Positions 16,182-24,712 of a stretch of DNA of 64,000 nucleotides are shown here, one piece after another. Source of the DNA: Corallococcus caeni (GTDB taxonomy: Bacteria; Myxococcota; Myxococcia; Myxococcales; Myxococcaceae); NCBI RefSeq assembly GCF_036245865.1, contig NZ_BTTW01000009.1, positions 62,001 to 126,000 of the forward strand, given 5' to 3'. The notes below the pieces were generated by a model that saw only the letters and a program-made list of their open reading frames with translations, did not search any database and was not told the DNA's origin. The translations under genes were made by a program, and so were the position numbers. Numbering within the stretch: position 1 is the stretch's first letter; each line of letters starts with the position of its first letter.

Positions 16182-16826
16182 TCAGTTGATGGGCATGAAG
16201 ATCTTGAGGCCGGTGCGGCCGTTGTTCGTCGTGTTGCGCTCGATGAAGTCGCTGGCGGACGAGTGGCCGTCACCGCTGGTGATGGCCGTGTGGCCGTAGA
16301 TGCTGCCCGCGGCCGACGAGGTCTTCTCCCACGTGAGGATGAGGCCCGGAATCTTCAGCGCCTCCTCCAGGGTCATGTCCACCTGCTTGAACTTGTCGCG
16401 CGGCAGGTTGTTGTCGATCTGGTTGCCGTTGCCCGACACGCCGATGCCCATCGCGTTGCGGATGGCCCGGCTCACGCCCGTGGCGCACAGGCCCTGGCTG
16501 TTGTAGCCGCCCATGCCCATCGCCGCCGCGCGGCCCGCTTCCGCCAGCCGGCGCATCGTGGCGCTCGCGTTGCTGGGACCCGCGCCCGTCGGGCCGCCCA
16601 CGTCCACGCCGCCCGTGTTCCCCGTGCCGCCGCCGCGCACACCCTGACGTCCCCCACCGGAGTCGAAGCTGCTGGTGCCCGAGTGGCCAATCTTCAGGTT
16701 GTTGCCCGAGAAGATGAGGTCCGGGTTGGAGATGTTGTTGTCCTTCGCCAGCTTCGAGACGGTGGTGCCGAAGCGCTGCGCGAGTGCGGAGAGGGTGTCG
16801 CCAGGACGGATGCGGTAGTTGGACAT
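16182..16826 (-). CDS. LysM-anchored cysteine peptidase-like protein (paralogue)
   Basis: A 214-residue protein with the same layout as the one at 852-1556. LysM is at residues 3-47 (YRIRPGDTLSALAQRFGT), followed by a glycine-rich linker with RQGVRGGG, then a domain with Cys114 (GLCATGVSRAI) and His179 (IYGHTAI) as candidate catalytic pair and downstream polar residues in GDGHSSASDF. No signal peptide is visible. The catalytic domains of the two proteins differ far more than their LysM and linker, which suggests domain swapping behind a common anchor. It is followed on its strand by the hairpins at 16090-16152. Confidence 0.75.
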   Translation of the reverse strand: MSNYRIRPGDTLSALAQRFGTTVSKLAKDNNISNPDLIFSGNNLKIGHSGTSSFDSGGGRQGVRGGGTGNTGGVDVGGPTGAGPSNASATMRRLAEAGRAAAMGMGGYNSQGLCATGVSRAIRNAMGIGVSGNGNQIDNNLPRDKFKQVDMTLEEALKIPGLILTWEKTSSAAGSIYGHTAITSGDGHSSASDFIERNTTNNGRTGLKIFMPIN

Positions 16827-16925
16827 GTAAGCTCCTGCGCCAATTCTCGGGACTTCCCGATCCAGGTTGCGGCCGTTTCCAAGATTCTTGGAGTTTTCAG
16901 CCGCACTGGAAGGCTACACCCTCCT

Positions 16926-18332
16926 TCAGCCCTCCAGGGGCCGCAGGGTGCCGGCGCTGACGCGCCAGAAGCGCCACAGCACGGCGGCGGCCACGGTGAT
17001 GAGCCCCGCGCACAGGCCCCACCAGATGCCCAGCACGCCCATGCCCAGGTGGAAGCCCAGGAGCAGGGTCAGGGGCAGGCCCACGGCGTAGTGGCCCACG
17101 ATGTTGGCCACGAAGGTGAAGCGCGTCTGGCCGGCGCCGCGCAGCACGCCCGCGCCCACGCCCTGCACGCCGTCGAAGACCTGGAAGATGGCGCTCACCA
17201 TCAGCAGGGGCAGCAGGAGCGGCAGCACCTCCTCCGGGGCTCCGGCCAGCTTCGCCAGGCCCCGGGGGAAGAGCGCGAACACCAGACCGCCGAGCGACAT
17301 CACCACCGCGCCCAGGGCGAAGGCCATCAGCCCGCTGCGCCGGGCCTGCGGCGTGTCATGCGCGCCCACGGCCCAGCCCACCCGCACGCTGCCCGCGTTG
17401 CCAATGCCCAGCGCCATGGTGAAGGTGAGGCTGGCGAAGGAGAGGGCAATCTGGTGCGCGCTCACGCTCACCGTCCCCAGCTTCGCGGCCAGCACGCCCG
17501 CGAGCGCGAAGACGCCCACCTCCGCCGCGATGTGCAGGCCAATGGGCAGCCCCACCCTGAAGGCCCGGAGCTGGTCCGCCTTCACCGGCTTGCGCGACGG
17601 CGTGCCCGGCACGGGGATGGCCTGCACCGCCCGCGCGACGATGAGCACCTCCATCGCCGTGCACAACAGCGTGGACAGCGCCGCGCCCGCCGCGCCCATG
17701 GCCGGCACGTGGGTGAGCGGCCCCGCCCACTCGGGCAGTGACGCGCCGCCGAAGACGAACAGCGGCACCAGCATCACGTTGAGCACGTTGGCCAGCACGG
17801 CGGACACCACCAGCGGCCGGGGCATCCCGATGGCCTGCAGGTACGCGCGCACCGTGAGGAAGATGAGCATCAGGGGCAGGCTGGGCGCGCGGAAGTGCAG
17901 GAAGGCGCGCACCTGGACGATCTGCTCCTCCGCCACGCCCACCCACGGCAGGCCCGCCGGGGCGGTGATGAGCACCGCCCACAGCACCACGCCCACGAAG
18001 GCGGACAGCCACACGCCCTGCCAGAGCACGTCCCGGGCGCGGCGCGGGCTGCCGGCGCCAATCGCCTGGGACACCAGCGGGTCCACGCCCATCATCAGCC
18101 CCATGCCGAAGCTGCTGACGGCGAAGAAGAGGGCGTGGCTCAGGCCCACCGCCGCCAGGGCGGACGTGCCCGCCCGGCCGACGATGAAGGTGTCCGTCAC
18201 ACTCATGAGGGACTGGCCCGCCTGCGCGATGCACAGGGGGATGGCCAGGTTCAGCAGGGCGCGCAGCTCCCCCCGGATGCCGCGGGCCGGGGGGGAGGAC
18301 GGCAGGGAGGGTTCAGCGGCTTCGGGCGGCAT
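16926..18332 (-). CDS. MATE-family multidrug efflux transporter
   Basis: A 468-residue protein with about 12 hydrophobic segments in two related halves, as in NorM/MATE exporters. The first half opens with LLNLAIPLCIAQAGQSLMSVTDTF, containing the typical MATE arrangement of helix 1 and the VDT/VTDT-like motif, and VDPLVSQAIGAGSP matches the loop 2-3 signature. The second half has LGIGNAGSVRVGWAVGA, equivalent to the same loop. It should use H+ or Na+ to export cationic compounds across the inner membrane. ATG 18332 gives a normal length. No regulator gene is adjacent, so its substrate is open. Confidence 0.9.
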   Translation of the reverse strand: MPPEAAEPSLPSSPPARGIRGELRALLNLAIPLCIAQAGQSLMSVTDTFIVGRAGTSALAAVGLSHALFFAVSSFGMGLMMGVDPLVSQAIGAGSPRRARDVLWQGVWLSAFVGVVLWAVLITAPAGLPWVGVAEEQIVQVRAFLHFRAPSLPLMLIFLTVRAYLQAIGMPRPLVVSAVLANVLNVMLVPLFVFGGASLPEWAGPLTHVPAMGAAGAALSTLLCTAMEVLIVARAVQAIPVPGTPSRKPVKADQLRAFRVGLPIGLHIAAEVGVFALAGVLAAKLGTVSVSAHQIALSFASLTFTMALGIGNAGSVRVGWAVGAHDTPQARRSGLMAFALGAVVMSLGGLVFALFPRGLAKLAGAPEEVLPLLLPLLMVSAIFQVFDGVQGVGAGVLRGAGQTRFTFVANIVGHYAVGLPLTLLLGFHLGMGVLGIWWGLCAGLITVAAAVLWRFWRVSAGTLRPLEG

Positions 18333-18408
18333 GGCGGGCCTATAGGGAAGGGAGCGCGTCTGCGCAAGCGACGCGCTCCCCCCTCCCGCCTGACTGCCCC
18401 CCTCTCCG

Positions 18409-20553
18409 TCAGGGCGTGCTGGCCTGGAACGGCACCGTGACCAGCGGCGTCTGGAGGCTGTCCACCTTCGACACGCGCACGCCCGCGTCGCTGATGGCGT
18501 AGACGTAGTCATCCGCCATCACGCTGCGGCGCACGTCCGGCACGTAGTAGTAGCTCCACTGGGGCATCCCCGCGGACTTGAACAGGTCCGACATGGGCAC
18601 CGCGCCCACCGGGGAGAGGCCCGCCGCCAAGTCCACGCGGAACACGCGCAGCTCCGTGCGGAAGCCCTGCCAGTAGTTCTCCGGGGACGAGTAGGACCCG
18701 GAGTAGTCCGTGAACGGGATGGCCACCAGCCCCTTGGCCGCGAAGTAGTTGAAGGCCTTGTGCTCGTAGAGGGCCTCGCTCCAGCCGTAGGCCTGGCCCA
18801 CCAGCTGCGTGGAGACCTCCGTCGGGTGCTCCAGGTCGCCCACGTCGAAGAGGGACAGCTTCAGCGTGCTCGTGCCGCAGCAGCCGCCGTTGGGCTCCCG
18901 GTGGATGCCCAGCGTCAGCAGGTGGTGGTCGCCCACCGGGTGCATGTACGTGGAGAAGCCGGGCACCTTCAGCTCGCCCACCTTGCGCGGGTGGGCGGGG
19001 TCGCTCAGGTCGAAGGTGAAGAGCGGATCCACCTGGAGGAAGGTGACGACGTAGCCGCGGTTGCCCACGAAGCGCGCGCTGAAGATGCGCTCGCCGTCGG
19101 CCAGGTCCTCGCTGCGGCCCAGCTCCGTCAGGTGGCCGTCCTTCACGCCCAGCGTCGTCACGCGGCTGGCCGTGGTGGTGCGGCCCCACCACCAGTCCTC
19201 GTGCTCGGGCTCCGGGAGGCGCGTCGTCACCGTGGTGGCCATGCGCAGCACGCCCTCGTATTCATCCAGGGCGAACTGGTTGACGGGCGTGCCCTCCACC
19301 GTGCCGGAGCCCGCGTACACCGCGCGGCCCGGCTGGCTCAGGTCGAACTTGTGCAGGTAGGTGAAGTCCTTCTGCCCGGGCAGCGGCCACCACCAGTAAT
19401 GCGGGTGCGCCAGGTACAGCGACTGCTTGGACGCGTACACCGTGCCCGGCTCCGCCACCAGGCTGGTGCGCCCCGGCGCCGCGGTGCGCGCGTCCAGGTC
19501 CAGCGAGGCCACCGTCACGAAGCCCAGCGCGGACGGCGCGTTGCTCCGGTAGAAGTCACCGCAGGACGTGGGCAGCGCCGTCGTCACGCCCGCCGCGTCC
19601 ACGTGCCGGCCCGCGGGCAGCCACTGGTCCAGCGTGTTGGCGCGGATGCTCTTCTCGTTGCTCTTGATGAGCGCGTCGATGGCCTGGGTGAGCTTGTCCT
19701 CGTCCCTGTAGAGGTCCTCCGAGTAGTCCACCCAGAACTTCACGTCCTCCGGCCAGCGGAACGCGTCCGACAGCACCAGCCGCACGTTGCTGTCCACGCG
19801 GCGCGCCTGGTTGAAGACGCCGGGCAGGTAGACCTGATCCACCACCGTGGGGTGCGCCACGTCCGACACGTCCACCGTGGTCACCTTGGTGCTGTCGGCG
19901 TTGTAGTAGCCGCAGCCGAAGCCGTAGCAGGCGATGTCCGCGATGGGGGCCATGCCTCCGCCCACCCCTCCGTTCGTCTTCGCCGGGACGCCCGGCAGTG
20001 ACTGGGCCACCTGCGAGATGATGACCAGCCGCTGGTGCTCGTCGAGCAGCATCTCCCGGGGCCAGCCCTCCACCTCCAGCGTCGAGGCCAGCGTGAGCTG
20101 CTCCGCGGGCCACGAGCGGTGCGCGTACAGCCGGTTGCCCGACAGCACGAAGATGCGCGTGCCGTCGTTCTGCACGAAGTCGGACTCGTGCACACCCTCC
20201 ACCTGGTTGTTGGTGCCGGTGGAGTCCTTGGGCGCCTGGCTGCCGCCGCCGGACGTCACGTTCCCGCCGCCCGCCGAGTCCTCCGCGGGCATCGGGCCGA
20301 AGACGACGCCGCCGCGCCCCCGGCCGAAGCGGTCCCAATAGCCGGGCTTCTGCTGCTCCAGGCTCGCGCGCATCTGCTTCGTCGCGGTGTCCTCGATGTA
20401 CCGCTCCAGCGCCGCGCACTCGTTGAAGGACTCCAGCTTCAGCGACTGCTGCACCGGTTCGTTGTCCAGGCCGTCCGGCGCCTTGTTCCCCCCGCCGCCG
20501 CACCCCACCGCCAGGAGCGTGAGCCCCACCGTTCCGAAAAGACTCCAACGCAT
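18409..20553 (-). CDS. Secreted beta-propeller lipoprotein
   Basis: A 714-residue lipoprotein with signal peptide and lipobox AVGC (Cys18) followed by a GGGG spacer. From residue about 115 the signature TNNQVEGVHESDFVQNDGTR marks the family usually described as a secreted beta-propeller domain (C-terminal propeller, DUF2219-like naming varies). Blade-like strands continue to the end (TRIFVLSGNRLYAH, GWPREMLLDEHQRLVIISQV, RKVGELKVPGFSTYMHPVGD, YVYAISDAGVRVSKVD). Two cysteine pairs (YGFGCGYY, GGCCGTST) suggest an oxidised envelope location. Function in this family is unproven; surface adhesion or scaffolding is often guessed. It stands alone, downstream of nothing on its strand. Confidence 0.8.
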   Translation of the reverse strand: MRWSLFGTVGLTLLAVGCGGGGNKAPDGLDNEPVQQSLKLESFNECAALERYIEDTATKQMRASLEQQKPGYWDRFGRGRGGVVFGPMPAEDSAGGGNVTSGGGSQAPKDSTGTNNQVEGVHESDFVQNDGTRIFVLSGNRLYAHRSWPAEQLTLASTLEVEGWPREMLLDEHQRLVIISQVAQSLPGVPAKTNGGVGGGMAPIADIACYGFGCGYYNADSTKVTTVDVSDVAHPTVVDQVYLPGVFNQARRVDSNVRLVLSDAFRWPEDVKFWVDYSEDLYRDEDKLTQAIDALIKSNEKSIRANTLDQWLPAGRHVDAAGVTTALPTSCGDFYRSNAPSALGFVTVASLDLDARTAAPGRTSLVAEPGTVYASKQSLYLAHPHYWWWPLPGQKDFTYLHKFDLSQPGRAVYAGSGTVEGTPVNQFALDEYEGVLRMATTVTTRLPEPEHEDWWWGRTTTASRVTTLGVKDGHLTELGRSEDLADGERIFSARFVGNRGYVVTFLQVDPLFTFDLSDPAHPRKVGELKVPGFSTYMHPVGDHHLLTLGIHREPNGGCCGTSTLKLSLFDVGDLEHPTEVSTQLVGQAYGWSEALYEHKAFNYFAAKGLVAIPFTDYSGSYSSPENYWQGFRTELRVFRVDLAAGLSPVGAVPMSDLFKSAGMPQWSYYYVPDVRRSVMADDYVYAISDAGVRVSKVDSLQTPLVTVPFQASTP

Positions 20554-20679
20554 GCGTGATTCCTCCCTCGAAAGCCTCGCGGGGCGCAGCGCTTTGCCAC
20601 GCGCATGCCAGGGGGGAATCCGGTGTCCGGTGTGTGTGATTGCGGGGGGTTGGAAGGCGCGCGGAGGTACCCGCCGCTC

Positions 20680-21849
20680 TCAGAAACCTGAGGCGCGCAC
20701 CGGACCCGCGGTGGGAAAACCGAGGGTCTGGGGCACGAAGCGCACGAAGCGCTGCTGCAGCTGCGCGTCCATGCCCTCCAGCCGCAGGCCCATGCCCGTC
20801 TGCGAGCGGAACGCGCTGCCCATCCCGGGCGGGTTGCACCACGCCACCACCGCCTGCGCCTCGCAGGGCGTGCGCTGCCCGGCCATCACCAGGCGCAGGG
20901 ACAGCCGCGAGCCCTCGCGCGCGGGCGTGAGCGTGCGCACGAAGAGGCCCTGGGGGCTGGCGTCGTGGCTGAAGCCGCTGAGCGAGGGGCCGCCCTGCGT
21001 GTTGAACTCCACCACGGTGAAGAAGGGCACGCGCTCCGCGGCCCTCAGCGGCACCGTGCCCGGCGACAGGCGAGCCATCACCTTCGCCAGCAGCTCGTCC
21101 GCGCCCAGCTGCCGCTTGAGCAGCAGCGGCGCGCCGCTCAGCTCCTCCGCGCGCGCCAGCACGTCCGGCGCCTCCTCCACGCGCGACATCAGGACCAGCG
21201 GCTTGCGCGGGAACTGCTCGCGCAGGCGCGTGGCCAGCGCCAGGGCCTCGCGCGGCAGCCGCGACACGTCCACCACGAAGCCGTCCAGCCGCTCGCCCTG
21301 GGCCACGGCCTGCGTCGCCGCGTCGTCCAGGTCCTTGGCGTAGAGCACGTGCAGCCCCTCGTGCTCCAGCGCTCCGCCCAGGAAGGTGTGCAGGAAGCGG
21401 CCGCCCTCCACCAGCAGCACGCCCCGCCCACGCGGCGGGCCCGTCCAGGCGCGCTCGCGCGACAGGCGCACCGCGGCCACCTTCGCCGCCAGCGCCTCCT
21501 GGCTCACCGGCTTGGGCAGGAAGTCGTCCGCGCCCGCGCGCCCGCAGTGCATCACCTCATGCGGCTCGTCCGCGGCGGTGAACATCACCACCGGCACGTT
21601 GCGCCCGGCGGGGTGCGCCTTCACCGCGCGGCAGGCCTCGTCCCCCTGGAGCTTCTCCAGGTGCAGGTCCATCAGGATCAGCGCCGGCGTCCGCTGCGCG
21701 AGCTCCGCCAGGCACGCATCCGCCCCCTCCAGCCCCACCACGTCGCAGCCCATGCGCGACAGGTGCAGCCGCATCACGTCCCGCGCCGTCCGCGAGTCGT
21801 CCACCACGAAGACCAGGTCTCTCGGGCGGGGAGAAAAGCCGGGGGTCAT
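20680..21849 (-). CDS. Response regulator with second degenerate receiver and PilZ domain
   Basis: A protein of about 389 residues. Receiver 1 (residues 8-125) is intact: FVVDDS, phosphoacceptor D61 in LILMDLHLEK, K113 in FLPKPVS. A second receiver-like domain (about 140-255, GVLLVEGGRFLH...) lacks the acidic pair and is probably inactive. A PilZ domain ends the protein (about 265-389): RAAER supplies the RxxxR motif and HDASPQG the DxSxxG motif needed for cyclic di-GMP binding. It would thus join phosphorelay and c-di-GMP signals, a common link to motility in myxobacteria. The start is the second ATG of an ATGATG, which has a better-spaced GGGAG; 21852 is the alternative. Confidence 0.85.
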   Translation of the reverse strand: MTPGFSPRPRDLVFVVDDSRTARDVMRLHLSRMGCDVVGLEGADACLAELAQRTPALILMDLHLEKLQGDEACRAVKAHPAGRNVPVVMFTAADEPHEVMHCGRAGADDFLPKPVSQEALAAKVAAVRLSRERAWTGPPRGRGVLLVEGGRFLHTFLGGALEHEGLHVLYAKDLDDAATQAVAQGERLDGFVVDVSRLPREALALATRLREQFPRKPLVLMSRVEEAPDVLARAEELSGAPLLLKRQLGADELLAKVMARLSPGTVPLRAAERVPFFTVVEFNTQGGPSLSGFSHDASPQGLFVRTLTPAREGSRLSLRLVMAGQRTPCEAQAVVAWCNPPGMGSAFRSQTGMGLRLEGMDAQLQQRFVRFVPQTLGFPTAGPVRASGF

Positions 21850-21945
21850 CATGACTCCCGGAGATAAACGGACTCCGCGAAAGGCACCACGGACCTGGCG
21901 CCACAACGTGCGCTGGTGGACGCCTTTTTCACGTTACGCGGGATG

Positions 21946-23772
21946 TCAGCCTCGGGGCTCGGCGCGACCGGACAGAAGCTTCGTGAGCTGACGGGCAATC
22001 AGGGCGCACTGCGCGGCGTCACCGGCGGCCAGCGCGTCCTTGCCGCCCACCAGCAGCTGCTGCACGGTGCCCACGGCGGACTCGGCCTCCGGGCTGGGGT
22101 TCTCCCGGGCGCTCTGCTGGAGCAGGCGGGCGAGCTTCTCCCCGCGCTCCAGCAGCTTGCGGAAGGTCTCCTCCGCCTTGCGCGCGTCCACCACGCCCTG
22201 CGCCTGGGCGTAGTGGGACTGCTCCTGGCCCAGCTTCTCCGCCTCGCCCTGCGGCAGGGTGGCCCGCGCCTCCAGGCGCACCAGCTCCATGTGGCCGGAG
22301 GTCAGGTCGGTGGCCTTCACCGCGAGGATGCCCTCGCCGGACAGTTCGAAGACGACCTCCAGCGGCGTCTCCCCGCGCGCGGCGACGTGCAGGTTCTTGA
22401 GGACCACCTCGCCCAGCTTGTGGTTCTCGTCCTGGAACTCGCTCTCCCCCTGGTACACGGGGATGCGCGCCTCGGCCTGGCCGGAGGTGCCCGGGAAGAA
22501 GATGTCGCGCGCCACCACCGGCACGCCCGTGTTCTTGGGGATGAGCCGCTTCACCCGGCCCCCCATCACGCCCACGCCCAGGCTCTGGCTGGCCACGTCC
22601 AGGAGCAGCGCCTGGCCCGCCTGCCGGATGAGCTCGTCCGCCTGCACCGCGGCGCCCAGCGCCACGGCCTCGTCCGGGTGCACGTCCGTGGAGGGCGCGC
22701 GGCCGAAGAAGTCCGCAACCAGCCGGCGCACCAGCGGGACGCGCGTCATGCCGCCCACCAGCAGCACCACGTCCACCGAGCGCGGATCCATGCGCGCTTC
22801 CGCCATCACGCTCTTGCAGACGTCCAGGCACCGGCGCGACAGCGGCTCCGACAGCGTCTCGAAGAAGCTGCGCGTGAGCGCGGTGTTGATCTCCGTGAAG
22901 CGCTTCGCGCCGGAGGTGTGGTCGCCCAGGCCGGACACGGAGATGGTGGCCTCCTCGGACTCGGTCAGCTCGCGCTTGGCCGCCTCCGCCGCCACCTTCA
23001 GGCGCCTGAGCGACTGCGCGTCCTTGGAGACCGCCTCCTGGAAGGAGTCCTCCACCTGCGCGAGCAGCCACTGGACGATGCGCTGATCAAAGTCCTCGCC
23101 GCCCAGCGCGTGGTCGCCGCCGGTGGCCTTCACCTCGAAGACGCCCGCCTTCACGTCCAGGATGGACACGTCGAAGGTGCCGCCGCCCAGGTCGAACACC
23201 AGCGCGCTGCCCTCGAAGCCGCGCGACAGGCCGTACGCCAGCGCCGCCGCGGTGGGCTCGTTGACCAGCCGCACCACCTCCAGCCCCGCGATGGCCGCCG
23301 CCTCACGCGTGGCCTGGCGCTGGTTGTCGTCGAAGTTCGCGGGGACGGTGATGACGCACTTGCGCACGTCGCGCCCGAAGTGCGCCTGCGCGTCCAGGCG
23401 CAGCTCGCCCAGGATGAAGGCGGACACCTGCGCCACGGGCAGCACGCGGCCGGACAGCTTCACGCGCACGTCGCCCGTGGGGCCGGCCACCAGTGGGTAG
23501 GGCACCACCGCCTTCGCCTGCTGCACCAGCTCCGGCGTGTAGCGGCGGCCCAGGAAGCGCTTGGTGGCCCACACCACCGCGTCCGGGTGCTCCTCCGCCA
23601 GGGCCTGGGCCGGCTGCCCCACCAGGCGGTCGCCCGCCCGGGTGAGGCCCACCACCGAGGGCGTGAGGCGTCCTCCCGAGCGCGAGGGGATGAGGCGCGG
23701 ACGGCCGTCTTCCACGGTCGCCACGACGCTGTTGGTGGTGCCCAGGTCGATGCCGATGACAGGTTCTTGCAT
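21946..23772 (-). CDS. Hsp70/DnaK-family chaperone
   Basis: A 608-residue Hsp70. The nucleotide-binding domain has GIDLGTTNSVVA near the start, VFDLGGGTFDVSI in the middle and VVLLVGGMTRVPLV (phosphate 2/adenosine motifs). The peptide-binding domain begins with LLLDVASQSLGVGVMGG, and the C-terminal lid is shorter than in housekeeping DnaK and lacks the usual EEVD-like or glycine-rich tail. It is therefore likely one of several DnaK paralogues typical of myxobacteria and not the main chaperone. No dnaJ or grpE is adjacent. It folds or remodels cytoplasmic clients using ATP. ATG 23772 was chosen because the family motif begins seven residues in. It is divergent from atpH, with 245 bases between. 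Confidence 0.9.
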   Translation of the reverse strand: MQEPVIGIDLGTTNSVVATVEDGRPRLIPSRSGGRLTPSVVGLTRAGDRLVGQPAQALAEEHPDAVVWATKRFLGRRYTPELVQQAKAVVPYPLVAGPTGDVRVKLSGRVLPVAQVSAFILGELRLDAQAHFGRDVRKCVITVPANFDDNQRQATREAAAIAGLEVVRLVNEPTAAALAYGLSRGFEGSALVFDLGGGTFDVSILDVKAGVFEVKATGGDHALGGEDFDQRIVQWLLAQVEDSFQEAVSKDAQSLRRLKVAAEAAKRELTESEEATISVSGLGDHTSGAKRFTEINTALTRSFFETLSEPLSRRCLDVCKSVMAEARMDPRSVDVVLLVGGMTRVPLVRRLVADFFGRAPSTDVHPDEAVALGAAVQADELIRQAGQALLLDVASQSLGVGVMGGRVKRLIPKNTGVPVVARDIFFPGTSGQAEARIPVYQGESEFQDENHKLGEVVLKNLHVAARGETPLEVVFELSGEGILAVKATDLTSGHMELVRLEARATLPQGEAEKLGQEQSHYAQAQGVVDARKAEETFRKLLERGEKLARLLQQSARENPSPEAESAVGTVQQLLVGGKDALAAGDAAQCALIARQLTKLLSGRAEPRG

Positions 23773-24017
23773 GGCGAGGGGTGGGTCCCACGCTACGGGT
23801 AAGGGCCCGCTTCCGCCAAGTCCTGTCGCACCCAGGCCGTCCGTTGCCGGGCGGAGGCCTGCCTCACGGGGCCCCTGGACGGCCACCAGCACACACCCGA
23901 AGCGCCCACCCGTGCACGCTTCCCCGCCTGCCACATCCAGACCCCGGGAGGTCCCGGGCGGCCACCGCGCCGGCATCATTGCCGCCAGGGACGCCCCATG
24001 CTAAGGGCGCCAGCGTC

Positions 24018-24560
24018 ATGGTGAACGTCTCCATCGCCCGCCGCTACGCCCGCGCCATCCTCGACGTCGCAGCGGAAGGCAACCGCACCGACGCCGTCGC
24101 GGAGCAGCTCAACGCCTTCGCCGCCGTCGTGGGCCAGAGCCCCGACCTGTCGGACGTGCTGCTCAACCCCGCCTACAGCCGCGCCCAGCGCAACAGCGTG
24201 GTGGAGGCCCTGCTCAAGGCCATGCCCTCCCCCGCGGAGCCCGCGCTGGCCAACGCGCTGCGCCTGCTGGTGGACCGCAACCGCCTGGGCTACCTGCCCG
24301 ACATCGCCCGGCTCTACCGCGACATGGCGGATGCCCGCGCGGGCCGCATCCGGGGCCAGGTCACCAGCGCCGCGCCGCTGTCGCCCGACGCCGTCTCCCG
24401 CCTCCAGCAGTCGCTCCAGCAGCTCACCCAGCGCAACGTGGTGCTGGAGACCAAGGTGGACCCGTCCGTGCTCGGCGGCGTGGCCGCCCAGGTCGGTGGC
24501 ACCCTCTACGACGGCACCCTGCGCACCCAGCTGGAAGAGATGCGCCGTCAGCTGAAGTAG
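24018..24560 (+). CDS. atpH: ATP synthase F1 delta subunit
   Basis: A 180-residue delta subunit, normal length for the family. It opens with SIARRYARAILDVAAEG, the conserved N-terminal helix that binds the top of the alpha/beta hexamer, and ends with the C-terminal signature LETKVDPSVLGGVAAQVGG and YDGTLRTQLEEMRRQLK that meets the b stalk. It connects the catalytic head to the peripheral stalk. Usually it follows atpF and directly precedes atpA; here atpF is not in front and a kinase gene separates it from atpA. Confidence 0.95.
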   Translation: MVNVSIARRYARAILDVAAEGNRTDAVAEQLNAFAAVVGQSPDLSDVLLNPAYSRAQRNSVVEALLKAMPSPAEPALANALRLLVDRNRLGYLPDIARLYRDMADARAGRIRGQVTSAAPLSPDAVSRLQQSLQQLTQRNVVLETKVDPSVLGGVAAQVGGTLYDGTLRTQLEEMRRQLK

Positions 24561-24569
24561 CCGGCCCCC

Positions 24570-24626
24570 CTAGGACTCCCGGTGCGCCCCACGTGCCGGG
24601 TTGTCCAGGTTGCCCCGCAGTCCTAG
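24570..24626 (+). promoter_or_regulatory. Nested inverted repeat after atpH
   Basis: CTAGGACT (24570-24577) and AGTCCTAG (24619-24626) are perfect inverted copies. Inside them CCCGG and CCGGG pair again. There is no T run after it, so a plain terminator is doubtful. It may be an attenuator or protein site between atpH and the downstream kinase gene. Confidence 0.4.
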
Positions 24627-24712
24627 TCAAACCTGTATTTCCCGTCGGCTCCGGGAATGGGTATACTTCTGGTCAACGCGGACAAGCCCGCGTTTTCCGA
24701 GACGACCCGCCC

